NCBI GenBank assembly: GCA_025056255.1
Contig: JANWVT010000001.1
Location: 186,001-250,000, forward strand
Length of the DNA: 64,000 nt
Direction of reading: 5' to 3'
Source: Bernardetiaceae bacterium
GTDB taxonomy: Bacteria > Bacteroidota > Bacteroidia > Cytophagales > Thermoflexibacteraceae
The notes under the pieces were generated by a model. The model saw only the letters and a program-made list of their open reading frames with translations. It did not search any database and was not told the DNA's origin. The translations under genes and the position numbers were made by a program. Below, in pieces: positions 26,034 through 34,810 of the stretch. The number at the start of each line of letters is the position of its first letter. The first letter of the stretch is position 1.

Positions 26034-26585
26034 TTACTTTTGATTTTTAAACGGCAAACCTAAGGCAGCCAACAATGCGCGGCTTTCCTCGTCTGTTTTG
26101 GCTGTGGTAACGAAAGTGATGTCCATGCCAGATATCTTATTTACCTTATCTATACTGATTTCAGGGAATATAATTTGTTCTTTAATTCCCAGCGTATAGT
26201 TACCGCGTCCGTCGAAACCGCTGTCGCTAATACCACGAAAGTCGCGTACGCGCGGTAGGGCTACGGTAGCCAAGCGATCTAAGAACTCATACATGCGGTC
26301 ACCGCGAAGCGTAACGCGTGCGCCAATGGGCATGTTTTCACGCAATTTAAAGTTAGATATAGCTTTGCGTGCTTTGGTAGGCACAGCGCGCTGTCCAGTG
26401 ATAGCAGTAAGTTCTTCTATCCCTACTTCAACCAATTTCTTATCGGCTACGGCTTGACCAATCCCTTTATTGATGCAAATTTTGGTCAGCTTAGGCACTT
26501 GCATAACAGACTTATATGCAAACTTTTCTTTCAGTGCCGGAACAACCTCTTTGAGGTATTTTTCTTTTAATCTCGGTTTAGCCAT
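26034..26585 (-). CDS. rplE: 50S ribosomal protein L5
   Basis: A 183-aa protein that binds 5S rRNA and contacts P-site tRNA. Segments include [58 protein letters not shown] and [18 protein letters not shown]. Its ATG overlaps the end of rplX by 8 nt, so translation is likely coupled. Confidence 0.98.
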   Translation of the reverse strand: MAKPRLKEKYLKEVVPALKEKFAYKSVMQVPKLTKICINKGIGQAVADKKLVEVGIEELTAITGQRAVPTKARKAISNFKLRENMPIGARVTLRGDRMYEFLDRLATVALPRVRDFRGISDSGFDGRGNYTLGIKEQIIFPEISIDKVNKISGMDITFVTTAKTDEESRALLAALGLPFKNQK

Positions 26586-26928
26586 TGTTTTTGATGGTTT
26601 CGCCTGATTTCTTTGAATATCTTTCTAATTTGCCGGCAGCATTTCTACGACGCCCAATCCGAGTAGGTTTTCCTGTTTTAGGGTCTATCAGCATCAGGTT
26701 ACTAATGTGAATGCTTGCCTCTTTTTGGATAAATCCGCCTTCGGGATTTTCGTTAGAAGGTTTTACAGCCCGTTTAACCATGTTCAACCCTTCTACAATG
26801 GCACGCTGCTTTTCTACCAACATTTTGGTGATAATGCCTGTTTTGCCTTTTTCATCGCCGGCAATTACCATTACGCGGTCGCCTCGCCGAACGTGAAATT
26901 TATGAGGCTTAGAAGCAGTTTTTTTCAT
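26578..26928 (-). CDS. rplX: 50S ribosomal protein L24
   Basis: A 116-aa KOW-domain protein that starts 50S assembly. The KOW motif is [23 protein letters not shown], followed by [15 protein letters not shown] and a Zn-less C-terminal region with [18 protein letters not shown]. It overlaps rplE by 8 nt. Confidence 0.97.
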   Translation of the reverse strand: MKKTASKPHKFHVRRGDRVMVIAGDEKGKTGIITKMLVEKQRAIVEGLNMVKRAVKPSNENPEGGFIQKEASIHISNLMLIDPKTGKPTRIGRRRNAAGKLERYSKKSGETIKNNG

Positions 26929-26951
26929 AGTGTTTTCCTCCTTTGTACTAA

Positions 26952-27320
26952 TTAAATCACCTCAGGCGCTAATGAAATAATTTTCATAAACTGCTTTTCG
27001 CGCAACTCACGTGCTACAGGTCCGAAGATGCGCGTACCGCGTGGTTCGTCTTGGTTGTTGAGTAGTACAACAGCGTTATCGTCAAATCGAATATAGGAAC
27101 CGTCTTTGCGACGAACTTCTTTTTTGGTGCGTACAACTACTGCTTTGGCAACAGTTCCTTTCTTAATGTTGCTCGAAGAAAGAGCCGACTTGACAGTAAC
27201 TACTACTTTATCGCCTAAACTTGCATAACGCTTACGGGTGCCGCCCAAAACGCGGATGACCAGTACTTCTTTAGCACCGCTGTTGTCTGCCACGTTGAGC
27301 CTTGATTCTTGCTGTATCAT
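26952..27320 (-). CDS. rplN: 50S ribosomal protein L14
   Basis: A 122-aa L14, part of the subunit interface. [27 protein letters not shown], the [26 protein letters not shown] strand block and [28 protein letters not shown] cover its whole length. Confidence 0.98.
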   Translation of the reverse strand: MIQQESRLNVADNSGAKEVLVIRVLGGTRKRYASLGDKVVVTVKSALSSSNIKKGTVAKAVVVRTKKEVRRKDGSYIRFDDNAVVLLNNQDEPRGTRIFGPVARELREKQFMKIISLAPEVI

Positions 27321-27341
27321 TGCTCTTCTCTTAGTTTGAGA

Positions 27342-27599
27342 TTACTTCGCTCTTTCAATAATTTCAACTAAACGCCAGCGTTTTAATTTGCTGAGCGGAC
27401 GGGTTTCCATAATTTTTACGGTATCCCCTTCTAAGCACTCGTTGCGCTCGTCGTGCGCATAAAACTTAGTTGTTTTCTTCATGAATTTGCCGTAGGTAGG
27501 ATGCTTTACACGGCGCTCTACCGCTACGACAATAGATTTATCCATTTTATTGCTTACTACAACCCCCACACGGGTTTTTCTCAGCTTTCTTTGTTCCAT
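27342..27599 (-). CDS. rpsQ: 30S ribosomal protein S17
   Basis: An 85-aa OB-fold primary 16S binder with [40 protein letters not shown] and the [34 protein letters not shown] end. It is 10 bp after rpmC. Confidence 0.98.
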   Translation of the reverse strand: MEQRKLRKTRVGVVVSNKMDKSIVVAVERRVKHPTYGKFMKKTTKFYAHDERNECLEGDTVKIMETRPLSKLKRWRLVEIIERAK

Positions 27600-27609
27600 T
27601 TGTATTGCT

Positions 27610-27810
27610 TTATTGTGATTGTGCTTTTTTAGCAGATAAAATGGTGTTCAATCGCGCGATTTCGCGTTTGAGATTGCGCAGTTGCATTGGGTTTGCCAAT
27701 GGAGACACGGCATGTGAAAAGCGCAGCCTGCGCAAAGTTGCCTTAGCTTCCACAATTCTGGACTCTAAGTCTTCAACAGAGAGTTCGTGTAAATGAGCGT
27801 ACTTTTTCAT
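27610..27810 (-). CDS. rpmC: 50S ribosomal protein L29
   Basis: A 66-aa two-helix protein at the tunnel exit, where it helps dock SRP and trigger factor. It begins [23 protein letters not shown] and contains the conserved [19 protein letters not shown] helix. It is 15 bp after rplP. Confidence 0.96.
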   Translation of the reverse strand: MKKYAHLHELSVEDLESRIVEAKATLRRLRFSHAVSPLANPMQLRNLKREIARLNTILSAKKAQSQ

Positions 27811-27825
27811 ATTGCTGCGCTATAA

Positions 27826-28251
27826 TTATAAGTTCGCTTTCAACTCGTTTGCAACCACAAATTTGGTAATGATAGGCAGTTTTTGTGCGGCTAAGCGCAA
27901 AGCTTCCTGCGCAAGAGCAATATCAATACCACCTGCCTCAAACAAAATAGTGCCGGGCTTAACAGGCGCCACCCAATACTCGGGCGCTCCTTTACCTTTA
28001 CCCATGCGCACTTCGGCAGGCTTTTTAGTTACTGGCTTGTCGGGGAAGATACGAATCCAAACCTGCCCTTCGCGCTTCATAGCTCTGGTCATGGCAATAC
28101 GGGCTGCCTCTATTTGGCGGGCTGTAATCCATCCGGGCTCTAAGGCTTTAATACCAAACTCACCAAAAGCCAACGTGTGCCCGCGCTGTGCAATACCTTT
28201 TACACGCCCCTTTTGCTGCTTTCTAAATTTTGTCCTTTTCGGTTGTAACAT
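27826..28251 (-). CDS. rplP: 50S ribosomal protein L16
   Basis: A 141-aa L16, which lines the A-site corridor of the 50[56 protein letters not shown] and [23 protein letters not shown] are diagnostic. It is the first gene of this cluster here: rpsC, rplV, rpsS and the other normal upstream neighbours are absent, and a near-consensus promoter about 200 nt upstream drives it through a folded leader. Confidence 0.98.
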   Translation of the reverse strand: MLQPKRTKFRKQQKGRVKGIAQRGHTLAFGEFGIKALEPGWITARQIEAARIAMTRAMKREGQVWIRIFPDKPVTKKPAEVRMGKGKGAPEYWVAPVKPGTILFEAGGIDIALAQEALRLAAQKLPIITKFVVANELKANL

Positions 28252-28449
28252 GGCTACAAACGTTTATCTGTTGCTTCAAACAGCAAACGCCGTTTGATAA
28301 AATTAAAACTTAACACCACAACCTTGCTTCTTGCAACAAGGCTTCTCAAAATCTGAGCGATAAGCTTGTAAACTACTAAAACTCGTGATACTTGACAGGA
28401 CTTTTGCTCGTGTCGCTTACAAGCAGAGTTTCCTATCGCTTGCGATTTG
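28252..28449 (-). promoter_or_regulatory. Structured ~200-nt 5' leader of the rplP operon
   Basis: The leader between the predicted start site (~28449) and the rplP ATG holds several inverted repeats. The largest pairs 28356-28362 with 28434-28440 (7 bp) and, nested inside, 28364-28371 with 28417-28424 (8 bp, perfect), separated by a 1x9 internal loop and closing a 45-nt apical region. Smaller hairpins are at 28322-28341 (7 bp) and 28284-28296 (5 bp, 3-nt loop). It has no ORF of note. Ribosomal operons often bind one of their own products in the leader, so an autoregulatory site is possible but unproven. The remainder to porX (28487-28694) shows nothing clear. Confidence 0.5.
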
Positions 28450-28455
28450 GGACTG

Positions 28456-28486
28456 CAAAGTTAGCACACTATTTATACTATCCAAA
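28456..28486 (-). promoter_or_regulatory. Near-consensus promoter of the rplP-rplQ ribosomal operon
   Basis: On the minus strand TTTG (28483-28486) is followed after exactly 19 nt by TAACTTTG (28456-28463), matching the Bacteroidota housekeeping form TTG-N19-TAnnTTTG. This marks an operon start directly upstream of rplP. Confidence 0.85.
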
Positions 28487-28694
28487 CTTTGGTGCAAATA
28501 TTTTCAAGAAAATGAGGCAGATAGCCTGCTTGTGCGTTTCTTTGAGGAAGAGCAGGGTGTTGCCTTATCCATCGTAAAGCTGCTTTTGTGTTAATTTAAC
28601 TGAAATAGCAGCTATTTGGCAATAGTTTTCGTATATGAAACAGAGCAGTGCCAAATGACTTTTTGTGCTTGGTTTAATCAAAACGTATTCTAAT

Positions 28695-30248
28695 ATGCAA
28701 CGGTACAATATTTTATGGGCAGACGACGAGATAGATTTACTCAAGCCTTATATTCTGTTCCTATCTCAAAAAGGATATGATGTTACCCCTGTAAATAGTG
28801 GTGCGGATGCGCTCGAAAAATTTAGTGAACAATCCTACGATGTTATCTTCCTCGACGAGAACATGCCCGGAATGAGTGGGTTGGAAATTCTTTCGCACAT
28901 CAAAACCATTCGCCCACACGTACCAGTGGTGATGATTACTAAAAACGAAGAAGAAAGCATCATGGAAGAAGCAATTGGTTCTAAGATAGACGACTACCTC
29001 ATCAAACCTGTTAATCCTAAACAAATTTTACTTTCTATTAAAAAAATTTTAGACCAAAAGCGCATTATTGGTGAAAAAACTACGCAAAGCTATCAACAAG
29101 AATTCCGCAATATTATGATGGCTTTCAGCGAAAGTATGAATCATAATGAATGGGCAGAAGTATATAAAAAACTGGTTTACTGGGAGTTAGAAATGGAGAA
29201 TGCCGGCAACCAAGGCATGACTGATGTGCTCAAAATGCAAAAAGAAGAAGCGAATAACAACTTTGCCAAGTTTATTATCCAAAACTATGAGCAATGGCTC
29301 AATAATCCCGATATTGACAAGCCACTGATGTCGCATCAACTGTTGCGCAAAAAACTATTCCCTAAAATCTCAGCAGAGCCAGTTTTCTTTTTTCTCATCG
29401 ATAACCTGCGCTATGACCAATGGAAAACAATAGAGCCATTAGTAGCAGAACAATTCAAAATAGAACAAGAAACTCTGTATTACTCTATTTTGCCCACCAC
29501 TACTGCCTTTGCCCGCAATGCAATTTTTGCAGGCGTGTTGCCTGTTGAGTTAGAAAAAATTATTCCTGATTTTTGGCAAGACGACGAAGATGAAGGGGCT
29601 AAAAACAATCATGAAAAAGATTTTCTACAATATCAGCTCAAAAAAAACCGATTAGAGCATATTAAGTTCAGCTATCACAAAATTATCCACCAAACTCAAA
29701 GCAAAGCACTGGTAGATAATTTCAACAATCTTTTACATAATCAGCTGAATGTGGTGGTGTATAACTTTGTAGACATGCTCTCCCACGCCCGCACCGATAC
29801 AGAAATGATTCGCGAACTTGCCCCAGACGAAGCTGCTTATCGTTTTATTACTAAATCATGGTTTTTGCACTCGCCAATGGTAGATATGCTGCGAAAGATT
29901 GCAGAAAAAAAATATCGTTTAATTATTACAACCGACCATGGCACCATTCGTACAACAAAGCCTTATAAAATTGTAGGTGACAGAAACACCAATACCAACT
30001 TGCGCTACAAACAAGGAAAAAATTTGGATTATGACAAAAAAAATGTATTTGTGTGCCGCAAGCCAGAATCTTTGCATCTGCCTAAGCACAACGTTTCTAC
30101 CTCCTATGTGTTTGCAACTGAAGATTATTTTTTTGCCTACCCAAATAACTACAACCACTACGTAAAATATTACAAAGATACTTTCCAACATGGAGGTATC
30201 TCATTAGAAGAAATGATTATACCATATGTAGAATTAATCCCTAAGTAG
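28695..30248 (+). CDS. porX: PorX-type response regulator with PglZ (alkaline phosphatase-fold) domain
   Basis: A 517-aa two-domain protein. The receiver domain (5-120) has the acidic pair ADDE at 9-12, phosphoacceptor Asp54 in IFLDENMPGMSG and the Lys in YLIKPVNPKQ. After a helical linker, a PglZ domain of the alkaline phosphatase superfamily follows (about 205-515), with metal-site segments FFLIDNLRYDQW, PTTTAFARNAIFAG, DMLSHARTD, TTDHGTIR and FQHGGISLEEMIIP. This layout matches PorX, which with the kinase PorY controls T9SS genes in Porphyromonas. Porphyromonas PorX has been reported to have phosphodiesterase activity on oligonucleotides. No kinase gene is adjacent. The ATG at 28695 begins the receiver domain directly. 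Confidence 0.94.
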   Translation: MQRYNILWADDEIDLLKPYILFLSQKGYDVTPVNSGADALEKFSEQSYDVIFLDENMPGMSGLEILSHIKTIRPHVPVVMITKNEEESIMEEAIGSKIDDYLIKPVNPKQILLSIKKILDQKRIIGEKTTQSYQQEFRNIMMAFSESMNHNEWAEVYKKLVYWELEMENAGNQGMTDVLKMQKEEANNNFAKFIIQNYEQWLNNPDIDKPLMSHQLLRKKLFPKISAEPVFFFLIDNLRYDQWKTIEPLVAEQFKIEQETLYYSILPTTTAFARNAIFAGVLPVELEKIIPDFWQDDEDEGAKNNHEKDFLQYQLKKNRLEHIKFSYHKIIHQTQSKALVDNFNNLLHNQLNVVVYNFVDMLSHARTDTEMIRELAPDEAAYRFITKSWFLHSPMVDMLRKIAEKKYRLIITTDHGTIRTTKPYKIVGDRNTNTNLRYKQGKNLDYDKKNVFVCRKPESLHLPKHNVSTSYVFATEDYFFAYPNNYNHYVKYYKDTFQHGGISLEEMIIPYVELIPK

Positions 30249-30297
30249 GTAGTTCCGACAATGCAGGCAGTCAAAATGTTGTCGTAGTAGAACCTAC
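30245..30297 (+). terminator. Imperfect stem-loop at the 3' end of porX
   Basis: Starting at the stop codon, GTAGGT (30245-30250) pairs with ACCTAC (30292-30297), and CGACAA (30256-30261) with TTGTCG (30279-30284), with bulges between. There is no T-tract, so it may protect the transcript end or aid Rho-dependent termination. Confidence 0.35.
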
Positions 30298-30765
30298 TCT
30301 ACCATAGCAAATAGCTTTCTTGCCAAGCTCGGTTAATATTCAGCAGGTTGCATACCTGCCATTTTAACAACTGCAAATTTTGGTTATACTCCTAAGGCGT
30401 GCATGCGATTGAATATTTGCTACTCAATTTGCATGTTGCCTGTAGCACGGTGCTTTTGTACGCATCTGCACGAACAACCATTTTGTTGTGTGCAAGGACA
30501 CAAGGGCGCGGCATGTTGTAGCATGGCTTAATGTGGTTTACAACATTTGGTTCCGATGTGCAGCTAAAATTGCAGTCTACAAAACATACCTACTTGCTAT
30601 CAATAGCGCAAGAAAAGTTGAGGCAATACGTAAAGAATTACTACCGTTACTTCTCAGTACTTACTGACTATCAAGCCGCTATTGTAATTGAATTGCTTTT
30701 TAGTTAACTTTTAGGAAATAATACGCCACTATGTACATGCATTGGTTTTGTTTATTTCTTATCAT
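30298..30765. other. ~470-bp intergenic stretch without a recognised gene
   Basis: The stretch between porX and the methyltransferase has no ORF with homology that I recognise and no tRNA. It contains short repeated words (GCATGTTG, GTTGTG and similar) without a regular array. It is tentatively read as decayed or non-coding DNA. Confidence 0.5.
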
Positions 30766-30846
30766 ATGAAAAACAGCGAAAAAACTTATCACGATTATGT
30801 GATTAAAGACGGGAAGTTCATCGGAAAATTCAATGAAATTCGATGA
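30766..30846 (+). other. N-terminal fragment of the methyltransferase in a different frame
   Basis: An ATG at 30766 opens a 26-codon frame reading MKNSEKTYHDYVIKDGKFIG and ending at TGA 30844. This resembles the usual N-terminus of the same methyltransferase family, normally continuous with the DDPW motif that appears in the +1 frame from 30833. The two frames overlap by 14 nt, which points to a frameshift. Confidence 0.6.
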
Positions 30847-31369
30847 CCCATGGAAACAGTCAACACAACCAAACAAGTACTCGCGAATAGCCGGCATTAT
30901 ACATATAAAAAATTTCAATATCCAATCCGTTTTAGAATGTGGTTGCGGTCTGGGTTATTATGCCGACTGGATACAACGAGAAACGAGCATCACGCCTAAA
31001 AGCATAGACATCTCCCCTGTTGCTATCGAAAAAGCAAGAAAATTATTTCCCCACTTAGACTTTGAAGTAGCCGACGTACGTGCTGATCTGCCAAAATTCA
31101 AAGGCTATGATTGTGTTCTGTTTGCTGAAATCATCTGGTATATACTGCCTCAGCTGCAAAACATATTCGAAGTGCTACGAAAGGATTTCAAGAGCAAGTA
31201 CCTATTAGTAAACCAAGTATTTTACAAAGGGACTCAGAAGTACGGAACAGAATATTTTACTAATCTGAAAGAATTCATCAACTATGTGCCTTTCACTTTG
31301 CTGGGGCAGTGTGAAGCCACAACTATTTACGATACTACCATCGAAACATCTACTATTTTTAAAATATGA
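30833..31369 (+). CDS. Class I SAM-dependent methyltransferase, N-terminus apparently lost to a frameshift
   Basis: The open frame encodes 178 aa with the SAM-binding motif I VLECGCGLGYYADWI, the acidic SIDISP after strand 2, VADVRADLP and YDCVLFAEIIWYIL. It starts at an internal ATG giving MKFDDPWKQSTQ, but related proteins normally have a further ~25 residues; these are found just upstream in another frame (30766-30846). Either a small deletion split the gene, or both parts are made by ribosomal slippage or reinitiation, or the assembly has an indel. The SAM-binding core is intact. Substrate is unknown; relatives occur near glycan loci, but nothing here supports that. Confidence 0.65.
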   Translation: MKFDDPWKQSTQPNKYSRIAGIIHIKNFNIQSVLECGCGLGYYADWIQRETSITPKSIDISPVAIEKARKLFPHLDFEVADVRADLPKFKGYDCVLFAEIIWYILPQLQNIFEVLRKDFKSKYLLVNQVFYKGTQKYGTEYFTNLKEFINYVPFTLLGQCEATTIYDTTIETSTIFKI

Positions 31370-31584
31370 CAGTGCTTTAATTATTTTAGCAGTTTTTACT
31401 ACCACCCTCGTTCAATCTTAACTTGGCTCTTGAGCAATATTTCCACCTATCAGCATTAATGCGCGAAAAACTCCTTTCAATGGAATGGACTTGAATACAT
31501 ACAGGTTTATCCACACAACTTAAAGATTTACCATCAATCATTTTTACAAGCAAATTCGTATCTTTATGCTAATATGAAGAAACT

Positions 31585-31866
31585 ATGCAAGATGTTTTGA
31601 TTATTGCCACTATTATGGCTGTGCCTATTACGGCGATTCTTTCGGCTACTTTTCTAAAATACAAAAAGTTAGAATTGCAGCAGTCCCAAAATCGTTCCGC
31701 TGATAAACAGCTAATAGAGCGACTTCTCCAAAATACAGAAACGCTTGTCAAAGCCAATACAGAGTTGCAAAAGCGCATCGAAAATTTGGAAACCATTATC
31801 ACACTTGGTGACATCTCACTGCCCGCCGCTAAGCATCCTATTGCAAACAGCAACAACGACGAGTAA
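31585..31866 (+). CDS. Small single-pass membrane protein with coiled coil (PspB-like layout)
   Basis: A 93-aa protein with one N-terminal membrane helix (residues 4-24, VLIIATIMAVPITAILSATF), a short basic stretch (KYKK) and a heptad-like coiled coil (about 33-75, LIERLLQNTETLVKANTELQKRIENLETII). The layout resembles PspB-type small membrane proteins with a C-terminal LETIL-like coiled coil, but sequence similarity is weak. A TATCTTTA element at about 31559 may be its -7 box. It has no operon partner. A stress-related role is only a guess. Confidence 0.6.
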   Translation: MQDVLIIATIMAVPITAILSATFLKYKKLELQQSQNRSADKQLIERLLQNTETLVKANTELQKRIENLETIITLGDISLPAAKHPIANSNNDE

Positions 31867-32090
31867 AATTGGTTTCTAACACTATTAAGATGATTAGTTG
31901 AGCGGAGAAATTGCCGCCGCCGTTGTTCCTAGCGTAGCTAACAGTTAGATGCAAGCAAATTGCACTAACTATTACCTACCTCTCAAAAATAAAATCAATC
32001 AGACACTATGCTGACTACAATTGTCCAAAATTCTGATTTTAGCCTCATTTACCTGACCAACAATACCCATACGTAGATAGAGAAGCTAAC
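31867..32090. other. Non-coding stretch upstream of the metE promoter
   Basis: Nothing recognisable is seen between the small membrane protein gene and the metE promoter. No stable hairpin with T-tract was found after the stop at 31866. Confidence 0.5.
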
Positions 32091-32122
32091 TTTGTTATTT
32101 TTTACAACACGTTTTACATTTG
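32091..32122 (+). promoter_or_regulatory. Promoter of metE
   Basis: TTTG (32091-32094) is followed after 20 nt by TACATTTG (32115-32122), a good TTTG-N20-TAnnTTTG match. The predicted start near 32128 is about 25 nt before the riboswitch P1 stem and 375 nt before the metE ATG. Confidence 0.75.
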
Positions 32123-32152
32123 TAGAAAATTAGCTTACATACTTCATCAACA

Positions 32153-32327
32153 CCTTGCAGGTTTGGCAGAGATGCCAATTAAAAAGGAATCGTGTGCAAA
32201 TCGCGAGCTGTCCCGCAACTGTAAGTAACACCCAAAGGCTTTTGCCCTTAGCGTACCATTGCTCAAAAAAGTTTGAGTGAGAAGGTCGGCAGAAGCTGTT
32301 ACGAGCCAGGAGACTTGCCTGCAAAGG
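32153..32327 (+). promoter_or_regulatory. Cobalamin (B12) riboswitch aptamer
   Basis: Conserved blocks of the B12 aptamer appear in order: a P1 5' strand (CCTTGCAGG, 32153-32161), TTGGCAGAGATGCCAATT, AAAAAGGAAT, the core GAGCTGTCCCGCAACTGTAA, a variable middle, and the B12 box GAGCCAGGAGACTTGCC. The 3' P1 strand CCTGCAAAGG is at 32318-32327. Cobalamin binding is expected to switch off metE, because the B12-dependent synthase MetH can then replace it. This implies that the organism has metH and either makes or imports B12, neither of which is in the window. Confidence 0.95.
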
Positions 32328-32371
32328 ATTGACAAATGCCCTCGCGGATTGGGGTAAGCGTCAGGTCTGGT

Positions 32372-32421
32372 GAATAGTCTTTCGTATCTTACCGAAGAGG
32401 ATAAGATGCGTCTTGCTATTC
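32372..32421 (+). promoter_or_regulatory. Long hairpin after the B12 aptamer, candidate expression platform
   Basis: 32372-32391 pairs with 32402-32421: 7 bp, a 4x4 internal loop (with one G-T pair beside it), then 9 bp and a 10-nt loop. A pyrimidine-rich stretch (CCTTTCTCTTTTTCC) follows at about 32427-32445. It could be a terminator with an imperfect U-tract or part of a switch fold competing with the aptamer. It is 80 nt before the metE ATG, so it does not cover the ribosome site directly. Confidence 0.5.
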
Positions 32422-32503
32422 GTGCGTTCCTTTCTCTTTTTCCTCTCTGCGAGTGCATTGCGAAGTTTGGAGCGTATGGTTTCACTTTTTAAACCCTAAC
32501 GTA

Positions 32504-34810
32504 ATGCAAACGCACAACTTGGGCTATCCGCGGATTGGTAGTCAGCGTGAACTCAAAAAAGCCTGCGAAAGTTATTGGGCAGGTAAAATCTCTCAAAACG
32601 AACTGCTCGAAGCAGCCCGAAAAATCAGGGAGCAAAATTGGCAAACCCAACAAACCGCAGGTATTGGGTGGGTGCCTGTCAATGATTTTTCTTTCTACGA
32701 CCAAGTGTTGGATATGTCTTTGCTCTTGGGGGCTATCCCCGAACGCTATCAGCCTTTGCAAGAAAAATCCAATTTGGATTTGTACTTTGCGATGGCTCGT
32801 GGCTATCAGCAAGAGGGGCTTGACCTGAAAGCAATGGAAATGACCAAGTGGTTCGATACCAATTATCACTACATCGTTCCCGAATTTACCAAAAATCAAA
32901 CTTTTCGGCTTTTTGGTAGCAAAATCTTTGATGAATTTGCCGAAGCCCAGCAATTAGGTATCCAAGCCAAACCCGTGCTTATCGGAGCGGTTTCGTATTT
33001 ACTCTTAGGAAAAGAAAAAGAGGAGGGTTTCCACAAATTGGATTTGATAGATAAACTCCTGCCAGTTTATATCCAGATTTTGCAAAAATTGCAGGCACAA
33101 GGAGCCACTTGGGTACAAATAGATGAGCCATATTTGGCGATGGATTTGACCGACCGAGAACGCCAAGTTTTCTCAGAAGTCTATACCGAAATTCGCAAGC
33201 AAGTACCCGATTTGAAAATCGTTTTAGCCAACTACTTTGACTGCTACGGCGACAACCTGACCACCGCCCTGCAACTGCCCGTAGATGCCCTGCACTTGGA
33301 TTTGGTGCGTTGCCCCTCACAATTGGACGATGTGTTGGCTCATGCTCATCTAAGCACACAAATCTTGTCCTTGGGCGTAGTTGATGGCAGAAATATCTGG
33401 AAAAACGATTTTGAACAATCTTTGCAAATTATTCAAAAGGCTGTTGCAAAAATAGGCAAGCAAAGAGTTTGGCTCGCTCCTTCCTGCTCTTTATTGCATA
33501 GCCCCAACGACTTGGATTTTGAGCAAAAACTTAACCCTGAAATCAAGCAATGGCTGGCTTTTGCCAAACAAAAACTAAGCGAGGTGGTAACGCTCGCCCA
33601 ATTAGCCAATGGCGAAAACAGCCCCGCTTTGGAAAAGGCTTTGCAAGAAAACCGCCAAGCCCACCAAAACCGCCGAAGCTCTCCGCTCATTCACAATCCG
33701 AAGGTAAAGGAAAGGCTCAGTGCTGTTCAGGAAAGCGATTTTTCCAGAAAATCACCTTTTGCGGTACGTCAGCGATTGCAAAAAGAGCGTTTCAAATTAC
33801 CTCTGTTCCCTACTACTACCATTGGTTCGTTTCCGCAAACTACCGATGTACGCCAACTAAGGGCAAGGCTCAAAAAAGGCGAACTCACCCAAGCCCAATA
33901 CGAAGCCGAAATAGAAAAAGCAATCATTGAGGCTATTCGCTGGCAGGAAGAGGTAGGCATTGATGTATTGGTACATGGCGAATTTGAACGCAACGATATG
34001 GTAGAATATTTCGGCGAACTTTTAGACGGCTTTGCCTTTACCGAAAACGGCTGGGTACAGAGCTACGGTAGCCGTTGCGTAAAGCCGCCCATTATTTTTG
34101 GCGATGTAGCTCGCAGCCAAGACCTTTCGGTGCGATGGAGCAGTTTTGCCCAAAAGCACACCCAAAAACTGATGAAAGGTATGCTTACCGGTCCTGTTAC
34201 GATTTTGCAATGGTCTTTTGTACGCAACGACCAGCCTCGCCGCGATACAGCCTTCCAGATTGCCCTTGCCATTCGCGACGAGGTAGTAGCCTTAGAGCAA
34301 GCGGGCATCAAGGTAATTCAGATTGATGAGCCTGCTATCCGTGAAGGGCTACCTCTCCGCCGAAAAGACTGGGCAGACTACTTAGAGTGGGCTGTAAAAG
34401 CCTTCCGCCTCTCGGCAAGTGGCGTAGCAGACCAGACGCAAATCCATACGCATATGTGCTATTCGGAGTTTAACGACATCATAGAGCATATTGCCGCCAT
34501 GGATGCCGATGTAATTACCATCGAGACCTCACGCTCGGAAATGGAATTGTTGGAGGCTTTCGTAGATTTCAAATATCCTAACGAAATCGGACCCGGCGTG
34601 TACGACATACATTCGCCTCGTGTGCCGAGCGTAGCCGAAATAAAACACCTGCTCCACAAAGCAGCGGAAGTACTTCCCATAGAAAACATCTGGGTAAATC
34701 CGGATTGTGGCTTGAAAACTCGCCGCTGGGAGGAAACCAAAGTGGCTCTACAAAACATGGTACAAGCCGCCCGCGAGTTGCGTGAAGAGGTGGGTGTAGA
34801 GAAGGTTTAA
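32504..34810 (+). CDS. metE: Cobalamin-independent methionine synthase
   Basis: A 768-aa MetE that transfers the methyl group of 5-methyltetrahydropteroyl-polyglutamate to homocysteine. The N-terminal barrel (MQTHNLGYPRIGSQRELKKA to about 400) is followed by the catalytic barrel from about 435 (LPLFPTTTIGSFPQT). Zinc ligands are visible as His and Cys in IHTHMCYSEF, Glu in TIETSRSEMELL and Cys in VNPDCGLKTR. The ATG at 32504 fits the conserved N-terminus; a longer frame from 32453 lacks homology. It is preceded by a B12 riboswitch, so it should be expressed when cobalamin is scarce. It stands alone, with no metF beside it. Confidence 0.97.
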   Translation: MQTHNLGYPRIGSQRELKKACESYWAGKISQNELLEAARKIREQNWQTQQTAGIGWVPVNDFSFYDQVLDMSLLLGAIPERYQPLQEKSNLDLYFAMARGYQQEGLDLKAMEMTKWFDTNYHYIVPEFTKNQTFRLFGSKIFDEFAEAQQLGIQAKPVLIGAVSYLLLGKEKEEGFHKLDLIDKLLPVYIQILQKLQAQGATWVQIDEPYLAMDLTDRERQVFSEVYTEIRKQVPDLKIVLANYFDCYGDNLTTALQLPVDALHLDLVRCPSQLDDVLAHAHLSTQILSLGVVDGRNIWKNDFEQSLQIIQKAVAKIGKQRVWLAPSCSLLHSPNDLDFEQKLNPEIKQWLAFAKQKLSEVVTLAQLANGENSPALEKALQENRQAHQNRRSSPLIHNPKVKERLSAVQESDFSRKSPFAVRQRLQKERFKLPLFPTTTIGSFPQTTDVRQLRARLKKGELTQAQYEAEIEKAIIEAIRWQEEVGIDVLVHGEFERNDMVEYFGELLDGFAFTENGWVQSYGSRCVKPPIIFGDVARSQDLSVRWSSFAQKHTQKLMKGMLTGPVTILQWSFVRNDQPRRDTAFQIALAIRDEVVALEQAGIKVIQIDEPAIREGLPLRRKDWADYLEWAVKAFRLSASGVADQTQIHTHMCYSEFNDIIEHIAAMDADVITIETSRSEMELLEAFVDFKYPNEIGPGVYDIHSPRVPSVAEIKHLLHKAAEVLPIENIWVNPDCGLKTRRWEETKVALQNMVQAARELREEVGVEKV

